A stretch of 64,000 bases of DNA from an uncultured Dehalococcoidia bacterium (GTDB taxonomy: Bacteria > Chloroflexota > Dehalococcoidia > Lucifugimonadales > UBA3495), in the NCBI GenBank assembly GCA_951812625.1, contig CATOSP010000002.1, positions 2,118,788-2,182,787 on the forward strand, read 5' to 3'. Positions 18,460-28,162 of the stretch are shown here, one piece after another (the stretch's first letter is position 1; each line of letters starts with the position of its first letter). The translations under genes were made by a program, and so were the position numbers. A model generated the notes under the pieces. That model was not told the origin of the DNA, did not search any database, and saw only the letters and a list, made by a program, of their open reading frames with translations.

Positions 18460-20496
18460 ATGCCCAGCATTGATCCAGGAAACATCCGAAATGTCGCGTT
18501 GGTTTCCCATAGCGGGGCGGGCAAAACCTCGCTTGTCGAGGCGATGCTGTTCAACTCCAAGGTTACCACGCGGATAGGCCGGGTCGAGGATGGTAACACT
18601 GTATCAGACTACGAGCCTGAGGAAATCAAGCGTTCCAGCAGCATCCAGACAACGCTGGCTGCTTGCGCCGTTGGCAACAACAAGATCAACTTCCTGGACA
18701 CTCCGGGTTACGACGACTTCGTAGGAGAGGTCGTAGCGGCATTGCGGGTGTGTGAGGGTGCGGTGATTCTGGTCGCGGCCCAGTCCGGCGTAGACGTGGG
18801 GACCGAGCGCTCCTGGAATATGTCCCGGGAGTTGGGACTGCCCCGTATGATCCTGGTAAACAAAATGGACCGCGAGAACGCCAGCTTCTCCCGTTGCGTC
18901 GCGGACATCCAGGCCACTTTCGGGAACCAGTGTGTTCCTTTCCAGTTGCCCGTTGGAGAAGCCCAGGATTTCCAGGGCACCATAAGCGTTGTAAACCCGC
19001 CCGCAGAAGTTCCTGCTGATATGGCCGCGGATTTGGAGGCGGCGCGCGAGCGGCTGATTGAAGCGGCTGCGGAGAGCGACGACGAGCTGGCCGACAAGTA
19101 TCTCGAGGGCGATGAGTTGACTCCGGAGGAGATAATCTCCGGTGCCCGCTCTGCCGTCTGGCGCGGCGAGCTTGTCCCAATCCTGGCGGCTTCAGCGGCG
19201 CAGAACCTTGGCGTGGACGAATTCACCCAGATGGTATTGGATTTCCTCCCCTCACCGGTGGACGGGGTTGGGCCACGGATGTCCAATGACTCCACGGTCG
19301 AGGCCGACGCCGATGCCCCTCTCGCCGCGCTGGTCTTCAAGACCACCGCAGACCCCTTCGTAGGCAAGCTGTCAGTCTTCCGCGTCTACCAGGGGACGAT
19401 CAGGAGCAACTCTGAAGTCTGGAACAGCGTTCGGGAGAGTTCAGAGCGGATCGGACAGCTCTACCTGCCAAGGGGCAAGAACCAGGAGAACGTCACCGAG
19501 GTCACCGCGGGCGATATCGGGGCCATCGGCAAGCTCTCCGAGACCCTGACCGGCGATAGCCTGTGCACTCGCGACAACGCCGTCCGGTTCGAGCCCGTGA
19601 AGTTTCCGGTCGGATACTATCGTGTGGCCGTGGCCCCGGCCTCCAAAGCCGATCTGGACAAGATGTCCCTGTCCCTGGCACGCATCGTCGAAGAGGATCC
19701 GACTCTGCGTATGTCCCGGGATTCTGACACCAACGAGACTGTCGTCACCGGTATTGGTGATGCCCAGATCGACGTGGCGATGGACAAGATACGCCGCAAG
19801 TTCGGCGCGGACCTTACGGTGAGGCTTCCCCGGGTCGCTTACAAGGAGACCATCAGCAAGGTTACCCAGACCGAGTACCGGCACAAGAAGCAGTCCGGCG
19901 GCCACGGGCAATACGGTCATGTGTTGCTGCGGTTGGAACCCTTGGATCGGACCGTAGGTTTTGAGTTCGGCAGCGAGGTAGTGGGAGGCCGGGTGCCCAG
20001 GGAATACTTCCCTTCTGTCGAGAAGGGTATTGTTAAAGCGATGGACGAGGGAGTGCTCGCTGGATACCCGATGGTGGACCTGCGGGCCGTACTGTACGAC
20101 GGTAGCTTCCACGATGTCGACTCGTCTGGAATCTCCTTCGAGATCGCCAGCTCCCAGGCCCTGCGCAAGGGGGTCTCAGACGCCAACCCCATCCTGCTGG
20201 AGCCCATAATGAAGCTGGAGGTCATCGTTCCCGACGCTTACACCGGCGAGGTGATGAGCGACCTGAACGGGAAACGGGGACGCATCCTGGGCATGACCCC
20301 GATGGACGGGGTTACGCAGGTCGAGGCCGAGGTGCCCCAGTCAGAGTTGCAGCGCTATGCCCAGGACCTCCGCTCGGTCAGCCAGGGCCGGGGAGAGTAC
20401 AGCATGACCTTCGACCGCTACGAGCAGGTCCCCGCCAACCTGGAGCCCCGGGTAATCGACGAAGCGAAGCGGGCACGGGAGGAAGAACGGGCGTAA
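18460..20496 (+). CDS. EF-G-like translational GTPase (EF-G2 type)
   Basis: A 678-aa five-domain translational GTPase with G1 SHSGAGKTSL, G3 DTPGYDDF and G4 NKMD. Domain IV is marked by KQSGGHGQYGHVLLRLEPL, and the C-terminus by ANPILLEPIMKLEVIVPDAYTGEVMSDLNGKRGRILGM. The switch-I region reads EEIKRSSSIQTTL instead of the RGITI of canonical EF-G, and it is slightly shorter than the usual ~690-700 aa, so this looks like the EF-G2 paralogue group rather than the main translocase. A canonical fusA with str-operon neighbours would be expected elsewhere. A run of G precedes the ATG as ribosome-binding site. Confidence 0.85.
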   Translation: MPSIDPGNIRNVALVSHSGAGKTSLVEAMLFNSKVTTRIGRVEDGNTVSDYEPEEIKRSSSIQTTLAACAVGNNKINFLDTPGYDDFVGEVVAALRVCEGAVILVAAQSGVDVGTERSWNMSRELGLPRMILVNKMDRENASFSRCVADIQATFGNQCVPFQLPVGEAQDFQGTISVVNPPAEVPADMAADLEAARERLIEAAAESDDELADKYLEGDELTPEEIISGARSAVWRGELVPILAASAAQNLGVDEFTQMVLDFLPSPVDGVGPRMSNDSTVEADADAPLAALVFKTTADPFVGKLSVFRVYQGTIRSNSEVWNSVRESSERIGQLYLPRGKNQENVTEVTAGDIGAIGKLSETLTGDSLCTRDNAVRFEPVKFPVGYYRVAVAPASKADLDKMSLSLARIVEEDPTLRMSRDSDTNETVVTGIGDAQIDVAMDKIRRKFGADLTVRLPRVAYKETISKVTQTEYRHKKQSGGHGQYGHVLLRLEPLDRTVGFEFGSEVVGGRVPREYFPSVEKGIVKAMDEGVLAGYPMVDLRAVLYDGSFHDVDSSGISFEIASSQALRKGVSDANPILLEPIMKLEVIVPDAYTGEVMSDLNGKRGRILGMTPMDGVTQVEAEVPQSELQRYAQDLRSVSQGRGEYSMTFDRYEQVPANLEPRVIDEAKRAREEERA

Positions 20497-20524
20497 CCCA
20501 CTCCCTGCATCGCCGGAACTGATG

Positions 20525-20557
20525 AGGCCCGCCAGCAGAATGGCGGGGCCTTAAATT
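20525..20557 (+). terminator. Hairpin terminator after the EF-G-like gene
   Basis: AGGCCCGCCA (20525-20534) pairs with TGGCGGGGCCT (20541-20551), with one bulged G and a 6-nt loop, followed by TAAATT. It lies 29 bp after the stop codon and before a convergent gene. Confidence 0.7.
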
Positions 20558-20608
20558 CTGAACGGTGGTCGGAGAAGTTGCCCCTGTTAGAGGCCGTGTG
20601 ACCCCCGC

Positions 20609-22285
20609 TTAGAAGCTCCAGGAAGGTTGGTACTCTCCGAACACTTCTCGGAATACGTCCATCATCTCCCCGAGAGTCGCGTAGGCTTTCACGGCTTCCA
20701 GCAAGGGCGGCATCAAGTTATCGGACCCACGCGCCGCCTGCTCTAGACTGCGCAGCTTCTCAGCCACCTCCCTGTTGTCACGCTGGCGGCGGAGGCCCTG
20801 CAGCTTCTGCACTTGCCGCCGCTCGCCCTCCCTGTCCACTCGCAGAAGGGGCATCTCAAGCGTCTCCGAGGTCACGTACTCGTTGACACCGACGGTAACA
20901 CGCTCCCTGCGGTCTTCCTCCATCTGGTAGGTGTACGCGGCGTCGGCTATCTCCCTCTGTAGGAAGCCCGTCTCCAGTGCCGGGATCACCCCACCGATGT
21001 CGTCCACCCGGCGGAAGTAATCGTAGGCGCCCCTCTCCACCTCGTTCGTCAGAGTCTCCAGGAAGAAGCTGCCCCCCAAGGGGTCCACAGTGTCGGTAAC
21101 TCCCGTCTCATGGGCAATGACTTGCTGGATGCGCAGGGCCTGCAGCGCCGTCTCAGCCGACGGCAGAGCCCACGCCTCGTCCTTGGCATTGGTGTGAAGG
21201 GACTGGCAACCGCCAAGAACGGCGGCAAGGGCTTGTAGAGACACCCTTGCCGAGTTGTTCTCCGGCTGCTGGGCAGTGAGCGTCGCGCCGGAGGTCTGGG
21301 CATGGAAACGGAGCCAGGCCGAGCGTGGGTTCTTCGCCCCGTACGTCTCGGTCATCTCCCTCGCCCAGATGCGCCTGGCGGCGCGGAACTTGGCGATCTC
21401 CTCGAAGAAGTTGTTATGCACATTGAAGAAGAAACTGAGCCGGGGCACAAACTCGTCCACGTCCAGACCGCGCTCCACGCAATGTCGCACGTACTCGAAG
21501 CCGTCAGCCAAGGTGAAGGCCAGCTCCTGCACGGCGTTGGCTCCGGCCTCCCGGATGTGGTATCCGCTGATGCTGATAGGGTTCCAGCGGGGCATTTGGT
21601 GGGTGGCGAACTCCACCGTATCTACCACCAGCCGCATTGAAGGCTCGGGAGGAAAGATGTACTCGTTCTGGGCAATGTACTCCTTGAGAATGTCGTTCTG
21701 GAGGGTGCCGCCCACGTTGCGGAGGTCCGCGCCCTGCTTCTCGGCGACGGCAATGAACATGGCCCAGATGATGGCTGCCGGGCTGTTGATAGTCATCGAA
21801 GTGGTGACTTTGTCGAGGGCGATGCCCTCGAACAGGGTCTCCATGTCGGCCAGGGATGAGACCGCCACACCGCAGGTGCCGAACTCACCCTGTCCCCTTG
21901 GGTCGTCCGTGTCCAGCCCGTAGAGGGTGGGCATGTCGAAGGCAACGCTCAACCCCGTCTGACCGTTGTCCATCAGAAGCTTGAACCGCTCGTTGGTCTC
22001 TTCGGCCAACCCAAACCCGGCGAACATCCGCATCGTCCAGAGACGGCCACGGTAACCTGTGGGATGAATCCCACGCAGATATGGGTACTCACCGGGCAAC
22101 CCAATGTCCCGCAGGTAGTCCAGGTCCGGAATGTCCTCGGGCGTGTAGACCTGCTCCACCGGCACCTGGGAAGGGGTCTTGAAAGCTGGCATGCGTTGAA
22201 GGGCTGCGGTGTTCTTCTCCCGCCACTTCGCCCCTTGGTTGCGCCAGCGTTCCAATTCTTCTGTCGAGAACATCGGGGAAGCCAA
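20609..22285 (-). CDS. Acyl-CoA mutase large subunit, isobutyryl-CoA-mutase-like
   Basis: A 558-aa adenosylcobalamin-dependent mutase catalytic subunit lacking the C-terminal B12-binding domain, which must come from another gene. The family core is clear: [49 protein letters not shown] and [15 protein letters not shown]. It would usually be labelled methylmalonyl-CoA mutase. However, the residues aligned with Tyr89 and Arg207 of that enzyme are Phe88 (MFAGFG) and Gln206 (YIAQNEY), the pair known from isobutyryl-CoA mutase. The start is a TTG with GGAGG 7 nt upstream. The likely reaction is interconversion of isobutyryl- and n-butyryl-CoA or a related branched acyl-CoA. Confidence 0.85.
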   Translation of the reverse strand: MASPMFSTEELERWRNQGAKWREKNTAALQRMPAFKTPSQVPVEQVYTPEDIPDLDYLRDIGLPGEYPYLRGIHPTGYRGRLWTMRMFAGFGLAEETNERFKLLMDNGQTGLSVAFDMPTLYGLDTDDPRGQGEFGTCGVAVSSLADMETLFEGIALDKVTTSMTINSPAAIIWAMFIAVAEKQGADLRNVGGTLQNDILKEYIAQNEYIFPPEPSMRLVVDTVEFATHQMPRWNPISISGYHIREAGANAVQELAFTLADGFEYVRHCVERGLDVDEFVPRLSFFFNVHNNFFEEIAKFRAARRIWAREMTETYGAKNPRSAWLRFHAQTSGATLTAQQPENNSARVSLQALAAVLGGCQSLHTNAKDEAWALPSAETALQALRIQQVIAHETGVTDTVDPLGGSFFLETLTNEVERGAYDYFRRVDDIGGVIPALETGFLQREIADAAYTYQMEEDRRERVTVGVNEYVTSETLEMPLLRVDREGERRQVQKLQGLRRQRDNREVAEKLRSLEQAARGSDNLMPPLLEAVKAYATLGEMMDVFREVFGEYQPSWSF

Positions 22286-22484
22286 GGGACTACCTCCACA
22301 TGTGTCGGTTGGTCGAGAGCGAAGTCAGGGGTCCCCAGCACCATTGCGACCGCTCAACGTGGGTTGAAGTCTAAATTGGCCCCGCCGGAGTGTCAACGCG
22401 AGCGTGGTCTGGTACAGCTCAAGATTCTTCCGAGGGTTGCAATTGGTCCGTGCCGAGTATTCCCGGATGCTTGAGGTGGCCACG

Positions 22485-23000
22485 ATGGAAATCGACTTAG
22501 GCGAATACAGGATGAGACCGTGGCAGGGCGGGGACGAGGAATCACTAGCCAAGTACGCCAACAACCGGAACGTCTGGATCAATCTGAGAGACAGTTTTCC
22601 TCATCCCTACACCGTCGAAGATGCCATCTCGTGGGTGCAGTTGCAAAAAGACAAACAGCCGACGCAGATCTTCGCCATCGCCACGGCCGATGAGGCCATC
22701 CGAGGGATAGGAATCAAGTTGCAAGGAGACGTACACAGGTGTGCTGCAGAGATTGGATACTTCTTGGGTGAGCCCTTTTGGGCTCTGGGAATTGCCACCA
22801 GGGCACTGCGGGCCCTGACGGAGTACGCCTTTGCGAATTTTGACCTGGTGCGTCTCTACGCCACGGTATTCGAATGGAACCCTGCTTCAGCACGCGTGTT
22901 GGAGAAGGCCGGGTTCACCTTCGAGGTGCGCATGAAGAAGAGCGTCATCAAGGATGGACAGGTCATCGACGAGTTCCTGTACGCGCTCGTACAGGGGTAA
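22485..23000 (+). CDS. GNAT family N-acetyltransferase
   Basis: A 171-aa acetyltransferase of the RimJ/RimL-like group. It opens MEIDLGEYRMRPWQGGDEESLAKYANN, then has AEIGYFLGEPFWALGIATRALRALTEYAF, covering the acetyl-CoA-binding loop region, and ends with RVLEKAGFTFEVRMKKSVIKDGQVID, the usual C-terminal signature. Substrate (protein N-terminus, antibiotic or small amine) is unknown. An ATG 27 codons further upstream is in frame, but GAGGTGG before 22485 and the domain boundary favour the shorter form. It converges on tyrS with a 4-bp gap. Confidence 0.85.
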   Translation: MEIDLGEYRMRPWQGGDEESLAKYANNRNVWINLRDSFPHPYTVEDAISWVQLQKDKQPTQIFAIATADEAIRGIGIKLQGDVHRCAAEIGYFLGEPFWALGIATRALRALTEYAFANFDLVRLYATVFEWNPASARVLEKAGFTFEVRMKKSVIKDGQVIDEFLYALVQG

Positions 23001-23004
23001 ACCG

Positions 23005-24237
23005 TTACTTCACCAAGCGGACGAAGCGGCGGTTGCCCCGCTTGAGCACGGCACGGTCTTGCATGTCCAACGCGTCGGTGCGGTCGTCGCGGGTAAGACG
23101 CCGGGCGTCTCCGGTGGCGGCGTCGATCAACTCGATTGCGCCCTGGTTGATGAGACGCTTGGCCTCGGAGACGCTGGATGCCAGCCCAGCATCATAGATG
23201 ATGTTGCTCAAGCGGCGGCCTTGCTCCCCCTGTGAGCCAGCCAGGGAAGGCTCAGTGAACTCCGGTATATCCTCCGGGAGGCCCCGGCGCTGCACAACAT
23301 TCTCGAAGTGGGCCTGGGCCGCATTGGCGGCGGCCAAATCGTGGAACTGGGCGGTGATGTCCAGGGCCAGGCGTTTCTTAAACTCAATGGGGTTGATCTC
23401 CCCATTGCTGCGCTCTAGTTCAGCCAACTCTTCCATGGGTACATCGGTCAGGTACTCGAAGTAGGGTCCTATCAACTCGTCGGGCAGGGACATGATCTTG
23501 CCGTACATGTCCTCGGGGGGTTCTTCCAAGGCCACATAGTTTCCTAGGCTTTTGCTCATCTTCTGGGCGCCGTCGGTGCCTACTAGCATAGGCATCAGGA
23601 AGCACTGCTGGGGGCGTTGACCCATCATTCCCTGCAACTCCCGGCCCACCAGCAGGTTAAACATCTGGTCGGTCCCACCGAACTCCACGTCCGACTCTAC
23701 GGCAACCGAATCGTATGCCTGGAGCAGAGGGTATAGAAACTCGGTTATGGCTATCGGACGATGTTCCTGGAACCGCTTGGCGAAGTCATCGCGCTCCAGA
23801 AACTGAGCGACGGTGAACCTTCCCGTCAGGCCGATCACGTCGGCCAGGGTGAACTTTCCGAACCACTCGCTCTGCCAGACCACCTGTGTTCGGTCCCGAT
23901 CCACAACCTTGAAGAACTGGCGCTGGTAGGACTCGGCATTGGTGATGACCTCTTCATGGGTCAACGCGGGACGGGTGACGGTCTGGCCGCTGGGGTCGCC
24001 GATCTGCGCCGTCCAGTCGCCGACTATGAGGATTACCTGGTGTCCCAATTGCTGTAGCTGGCGCAGCTTGCGCAGGCCGACCACATGGCCGAGATGAATG
24101 TCCGGCCGACTGGGGTCGAATCCCATTTTGAGGCGCAGGGGTTTGCCTTCCCCTAGCATCCGCACAAATTGCTCGTGGGAGATGATCTCCTGGACACCGC
24201 GGCGGGTAATCTCCTCAAGATTCGGTCCGCTAGTCAA
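23005..24237 (-). CDS. tyrS: Tyrosyl-tRNA synthetase
   Basis: A 410-aa class I aminoacyl-tRNA synthetase charging tRNA-Tyr. The HIGH-type motif is DIHLGHVVG, the KMSKS motif is exact (KMSKSLGNY), and EFGGTDQMFNLLVGRELQ is the TyrS substrate pocket. The C-terminal S4-like RNA-binding domain is present (ASSVSEAKRLINQGAIELID). A TTG start at 24237 is proposed: GGAGG lies 6 nt upstream and the product then has the normal length. This start overlaps the last codons of ribF, implying translational coupling. The longer open frame upstream reads through ribF and is not protein-like. Confidence 0.93.
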   Translation of the reverse strand: MTSGPNLEEITRRGVQEIISHEQFVRMLGEGKPLRLKMGFDPSRPDIHLGHVVGLRKLRQLQQLGHQVILIVGDWTAQIGDPSGQTVTRPALTHEEVITNAESYQRQFFKVVDRDRTQVVWQSEWFGKFTLADVIGLTGRFTVAQFLERDDFAKRFQEHRPIAITEFLYPLLQAYDSVAVESDVEFGGTDQMFNLLVGRELQGMMGQRPQQCFLMPMLVGTDGAQKMSKSLGNYVALEEPPEDMYGKIMSLPDELIGPYFEYLTDVPMEELAELERSNGEINPIEFKKRLALDITAQFHDLAAANAAQAHFENVVQRRGLPEDIPEFTEPSLAGSQGEQGRRLSNIIYDAGLASSVSEAKRLINQGAIELIDAATGDARRLTRDDRTDALDMQDRAVLKRGNRRFVRLVK

Positions 24238-25183
24238 TCTGGGCCTCCAGACCCGCGCTTTCCATGTCTTGCCGCAGCACCGCGCGGCAGTTTTCCACAT
24301 CCCGATCCATCTGCTCGATCAAGGCATCAACACCGGAGAAGGTCTCCTGGTCCCTCACCTTGGTCACGAACTCAACATCCATCCGCTTCCCATAGATGTC
24401 GTCGTCGAAGTCTATGATAAAGACTTCCACCAACCGCTCGGTCAGATCAAAGGTCGGACGTACCCCGATGCTGGTGGCGGAGGGGAACCGCTCCCCGTCA
24501 ATGATCGCCCAGGTCGCATAGATGCCGTCCCCCGGCAATGCGAGTCCGAGAGCGAGATCCAGATTGGCCGTGGGGAACCCCAGCGTGCGCCCACGCCGGT
24601 GCCCGGTGATGACAGTCCCCTGAAGGGAAAACTTACGGCCCATCAACCGCGCCCCGCCATATACATTGCCCTCGGCCAAGGCCGAGCGGATGCGGCGGCT
24701 CTTGACCAAATCCCCATCGAAGACAACAGGCTCCACCGACTCGATCCAGAAACCTAGCTCCTTCCCTCGTTCCTTCAGGAATTGAAAGTCACCTTGGCGG
24801 TCACGACCGATGGTGGAGTCGGGGCCTGCAACCAGCCCCTTCATATGCATCTCTTCTACCAGGATGGACGTGAATTCTTCGGCAGTGACCTGCGCCAGCT
24901 CCGGAGTGAAGTCCAGACCCACAACAAGGTTAATGCCCTGGTCCCTGATCAGGTTGATCTTGGTCTCGGGAGGCGTGATGCAGCCGATGTCTGATCCAGG
25001 ACGCAACACGCTTAGGGGATGGTTGATGAACGTGAGGACTGCGGGAGTGTAGGAGGTGCCGGCGAGTTCCATGAGGCACCGCAAGAGGCGCTGGTGGCCT
25101 CGATGGACTCCGTCGAAGACCCCGATAGTCAGGACGGTCTCCCGTCCCGGGTCAATGCTGGCCAGACGCTGCCGGAGGTCCAT
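24230..25183 (-). CDS. ribF: Bifunctional riboflavin kinase/FMN adenylyltransferase
   Basis: A 317-aa enzyme that converts riboflavin to FMN and FAD. The N-terminal nucleotidyltransferase domain shows VLTIGVFDGVHRGHQRLL and the GPDSTIGRDRQGDF segment. The C-terminal kinase domain shows TVITGHRRGRTLGFPTANLDL and GVRPTFD. The start at 25183 (MDLRQRL) is chosen since upstream in-frame sequence is unlike the family. It overlaps tyrS at its 3' end. The supply of FMN and FAD suits a genome rich in flavoenzymes. Confidence 0.92.
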   Translation of the reverse strand: MDLRQRLASIDPGRETVLTIGVFDGVHRGHQRLLRCLMELAGTSYTPAVLTFINHPLSVLRPGSDIGCITPPETKINLIRDQGINLVVGLDFTPELAQVTAEEFTSILVEEMHMKGLVAGPDSTIGRDRQGDFQFLKERGKELGFWIESVEPVVFDGDLVKSRRIRSALAEGNVYGGARLMGRKFSLQGTVITGHRRGRTLGFPTANLDLALGLALPGDGIYATWAIIDGERFPSATSIGVRPTFDLTERLVEVFIIDFDDDIYGKRMDVEFVTKVRDQETFSGVDALIEQMDRDVENCRAVLRQDMESAGLEAQID

Positions 25184-25437
25184 GCCGAATATGGCCTCTT
25201 TGTATCTCTCTACCCGTGTGGATGATGATTCGTTGGATCGGAAGGGGAATGCGCCAACTGGAATGTAGTATATCAGACCGAGGACGTGAAACTGAAGAAC
25301 TCTATTCCGGCATAGGTTAGTATATGTAGACGTGGCGATTTGCAACCTGACCAGACGGTGCAAAGTGATGAAAACCGAACTCTCATATCATAGCAATAGA
25401 ACAAGACGCTGTGCTTAAATACGGCGCAAGGAGCCAC

Positions 25438-26031
25438 ATGAGGGTCGTAGCCGGTTCGGCCAAAGGACGGCGCCTGAGGGGGACCATATCCTCAGGAGCG
25501 CGCCCAACAACGGAGAGGGTCAGGGCTGCGATATTCAACATCCTGGCCCCCGATCAGTACGAGAGGCGGCGAGTCCTGGACCTGTACGCCGGGTCGGGCA
25601 GCCTGGGAATAGAAGCCCTCAGCCGGGGGGCAGAATGGGCCGATTTCGTGGAACGGAACCATCGCCAGTGCGAAGTGGTCCGGGCCAACTTGAGGACGAC
25701 TGGCTTCTGTCAAGCAGCGGGTATCCACTGTAGCCCAGTGGATGCAGCGTTGCCGGGACTAATGAGCAGTTACGGGTTGGTGCTTATGGACCCGCCATAC
25801 CGACTCGCAACTGTGGGTCAAGTCCTGGAGGCTATTGCAAACCAGGAAAACCTGGTGGAACCCGGCGGGATGGTAGTCGTAGGCCACTCTAAGCGGTTGA
25901 TCCTGGATGCGAAGTATGGACCGCTGGAGTTGGCGTCCCAGCGTCTCTACGGGGATAACGCAGTAGACTTTTACCGGCAACATAGAGGAACGGACCCTCA
26001 ACCAAGTGCGGGGCTGGAGCGGGTGCACTAA
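25438..26031 (+). CDS. rsmD: 16S rRNA (guanine966-N2)-methyltransferase RsmD
   Basis: A 197-aa SAM-dependent methyltransferase. It starts MRVVAGSAKGRRLRG and contains RPTTERVRAAIFNIL, the SAM-binding LDLYAGSGSLGIEALSRGA and the catalytic DPPY (LVLMDPPYRLAT). All are hallmarks of RsmD. AAGGAG lies 6 nt before the ATG. The usual neighbour coaD follows after 29 bp, forming the widespread rsmD-coaD pair. Confidence 0.93.
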   Translation: MRVVAGSAKGRRLRGTISSGARPTTERVRAAIFNILAPDQYERRRVLDLYAGSGSLGIEALSRGAEWADFVERNHRQCEVVRANLRTTGFCQAAGIHCSPVDAALPGLMSSYGLVLMDPPYRLATVGQVLEAIANQENLVEPGGMVVVGHSKRLILDAKYGPLELASQRLYGDNAVDFYRQHRGTDPQPSAGLERVH

Positions 26032-26060
26032 AGGATCCGCATTGCAGGGAGTAGAGCGAA

Positions 26061-26543
26061 TTGACAGCGCTTTATCCGGGAAGTTTCGACCCGGTCACCC
26101 TGGGCCATGTTGATGTAGCCCGGCGGGCGGCCAGGTTGTTCGACAAGGTAGTCGTGGGCGTGTATGCGACACCATCGAAACAACTGCTGTTCGATACCAA
26201 CGAGCGCATTGACCTGTTCCGGCGGGCAGCGGCTGATATCCCCAACGTGGAAGTCACCCATTTCCAGGGGTTAGTGGTACGCTTCGCCCAGGAGATAGGT
26301 GCGAACACCATTGTCAGAGGGCTGCGTAGCGGCTCGGATTTCGAGTACGAGTTCGATATGGCGTTCATGAACCGGCGACTTGCGCCGGACGTGGATCTGG
26401 TGTCCTTCATGACGTCCCTGGACTACATGTTTCTCAGTTCAAGTCTAATAAAAGAGGTTGCCATGCTGGGTGGGGATATCCGCGGCATGGTCCCTCCCCA
26501 CGTAGTCGACGCGGTCAATTCAAAATTTTCATCACGGGTCTAG
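26061..26543 (+). CDS. coaD: Phosphopantetheine adenylyltransferase
   Basis: A 160-aa nucleotidyltransferase for the penultimate step of coenzyme A synthesis. The N-terminal ALYPGSFDPVTLGHVDVARRA holds the HxGH-like motif (TLGH), and IVRGLRSGSDFEYEFDMAFMNRRL is the signature of CoaD, with FLSSSLIKEVAMLGGDI near the end. The start is a TTG, with GGGAG about 9 nt upstream; no in-frame ATG is available before the PGSFDP motif. Confidence 0.93.
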   Translation: MTALYPGSFDPVTLGHVDVARRAARLFDKVVVGVYATPSKQLLFDTNERIDLFRRAAADIPNVEVTHFQGLVVRFAQEIGANTIVRGLRSGSDFEYEFDMAFMNRRLAPDVDLVSFMTSLDYMFLSSSLIKEVAMLGGDIRGMVPPHVVDAVNSKFSSRV

Positions 26544-26570
26544 CAACCGGGGCCATGAGGAAGAGGAGTT

Positions 26571-27110
26571 ATGATCGATATTATCAACATCATAGATAGG
26601 CTGGAGTCCCTAATCGAGACGAGCAAGGTGGTACCGGTCAGCGGCAACATCTTGATCGATAGGACCAAGACCCTAGAACTATTGGACCAACTTCGGCTTG
26701 CAGTACCACAAGAGGTGAAAGCATCTGAAGAGGTATTGTCCCAGAAGGACTTTATCCTCAACCAGGCGTTGTCCGATGCTCGACGCACGAAAGCAAAGGC
26801 CGAGGACGACTACAGGGAGCGGGTGTACTCCAATGAGGTCACGGCCCGAGCTCAGCAGTTAGCCGACGACAAAGTGGCGGATGCCGAGGAGCGCGCCAGC
26901 CGCATGTTGGCCCAGTGCGAGAGGGAAGCGAAGGCGCGCATGACCGAGGCGGATGCCTACGCCCTTCGGAGCTTGCGGGCGTTGGAGAAGCAACTGAACT
27001 CTATCTCGGTGTCGGTGCGCAAGGGTATTGACCAACTGGTACAGGAAACGGCTTCATCGAGCACCGCCTACCGCAGCGATAACGACCTACACCTCGAAGA
27101 GGAAGACTAG
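26571..27110 (+). CDS. Coiled-coil protein (ATP synthase b-like / DivIVA-like annotation)
   Basis: A 179-aa protein with an N-terminal ordered segment (MIDIINIIDRLESLIETSKVVPVSGNILIDRTKTLELLDQL) followed by a long charged helix rich in Ala, Glu and Arg (about residues 50-150) and an acidic tail. Similar proteins are often found directly after coaD in Chloroflexota and Actinomycetota and are loosely labelled ATPase or F0 b-like because of the coiled coil. There is no membrane segment, so an ATP synthase role is unlikely. It lies 27 bp after coaD and is likely in the same operon. Function unknown. Confidence 0.75.
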   Translation: MIDIINIIDRLESLIETSKVVPVSGNILIDRTKTLELLDQLRLAVPQEVKASEEVLSQKDFILNQALSDARRTKAKAEDDYRERVYSNEVTARAQQLADDKVADAEERASRMLAQCEREAKARMTEADAYALRSLRALEKQLNSISVSVRKGIDQLVQETASSSTAYRSDNDLHLEEED

Positions 27111-27440
27111 TCCTGGTCCCCGCTGCCCCCGGTGGTATGACATACTCGGATATCCCGTGATTGCAGGTCTGGGCAGGCACGTTGTCCAGACCTGAATGCT
27201 TTGGATCATCCTCCTGGCACTGGTCCGGTGCAGTCGACACGAACAACCGTCAACCAACTCAGGTTTTGATTGCTGGCAAAGACTTTCGGCATGTAACCGA
27301 TGCTGCGTAACAACGCCCATCCAGATAGCCTGATTCTGATCATGGCACCGGTCACCCATGCGCGATTTGGGTTGACATCGAATTTCGGGCCGGAATACAA
27401 TTGGTCAAATTTGGACGGTGACCTATGGGAGGCGGCGTCA
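27111..27440. other. 330-bp intergenic region
   Basis: No gene recognised. A stem CAGGTCTGG/CCAGACCTG near 27165-27195 without a T-tract could be a weak terminator for the preceding operon. GGAGG before the ATG at 27441 sets the start of the next gene, so an open frame entering from 27300 is not used. Confidence 0.5.
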
Positions 27441-28001
27441 ATGCTTGAGATGTCCATCGATAGCATCAGGGTCAGCCCAATGAACTACCAGCGGGTGGTG
27501 CTCCTTAAGGAGAAGGATGCTGACCGTTATCTGCCAATCTGGATTGGCCCTGCCGAGGCGGACGCTATAGCAGTCAAACTCCAGGATCTTAGTGTGCCCC
27601 GTCCACTGACCCACGACCTTCTAGGGACCATTATCGACGCACTCGGAGGGTCTCTGAACCACATCTTGGTCAACGATCTACAGAACGATACTTTCTACGC
27701 CAAAATCACAATCCAGTCCAATGGCGAATCAAAGGAGATCGACTGTCGCCCCAGTGATGCCGTAGCCCTGGCAGTTCGGGCAAAGGTGCCCATCTACGCT
27801 GAGGAATCAGTGCTGGACAAAGCAGGAATCCTGTTGGACAAAGAAACCGGCAAGCCTATTACCGAGCAAGAGGCGCAGGGCGAATCTGCGGACAAACCCG
27901 CTGAGGTGAATGAGGAAGAGCTAGAACGGATGTCTGCGTTCACCGACTTCATCGACAGCCTGGACCTGGAAGACTTCGGAAAGCAACAGCCGGGCCGGTA
28001 A
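27441..28001 (+). CDS. DUF151 bifunctional nuclease-family protein
   Basis: A 186-aa protein whose first 130 residues are a DUF151 domain: SIDSIRVSPMNYQRVVLLKEKDADRYLPIWIGPAEADAI, then HDLLGTIIDALGG, VNDLQNDTFYAKI and the diagnostic IDCRPSDAVALAVRAKVPIYAEE. A UVR-like acidic tail follows. In plants and some bacteria members have been reported to have nuclease activity, but the bacterial role is mostly undefined. GGAGG lies 9 nt upstream of the chosen ATG. A strong terminator follows. Confidence 0.88.
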   Translation: MLEMSIDSIRVSPMNYQRVVLLKEKDADRYLPIWIGPAEADAIAVKLQDLSVPRPLTHDLLGTIIDALGGSLNHILVNDLQNDTFYAKITIQSNGESKEIDCRPSDAVALAVRAKVPIYAEESVLDKAGILLDKETGKPITEQEAQGESADKPAEVNEEELERMSAFTDFIDSLDLEDFGKQQPGR

Positions 28002-28035
28002 CCGGCGCACTCAAGACTCACTCGATGATGTACTG

Positions 28036-28075
28036 GTAAAACAGCCTCGGGATTGGTTTCCCGAGGCTGTTTTAC
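28036..28075. terminator. Strong bidirectional terminator
   Basis: Arms 28036-28051 and 28060-28075 (GTAAAACAGCCTCGGG / CCCGAGGCTGTTTTAC) pair perfectly over 16 bp with an 8-nt loop. The A/T-rich end of the stem supplies the U-tract in either direction. It separates the DUF151 gene from the ATP synthase operon. Confidence 0.88.
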
Positions 28076-28162
28076 GTCCCTTGGCGCCCGGGTTTCGTAG
28101 CAATCAGGCCGTTTGACTTTTGCAAACCACGATGCTAACATCCCTACCGTTTGGCGGCGAGG

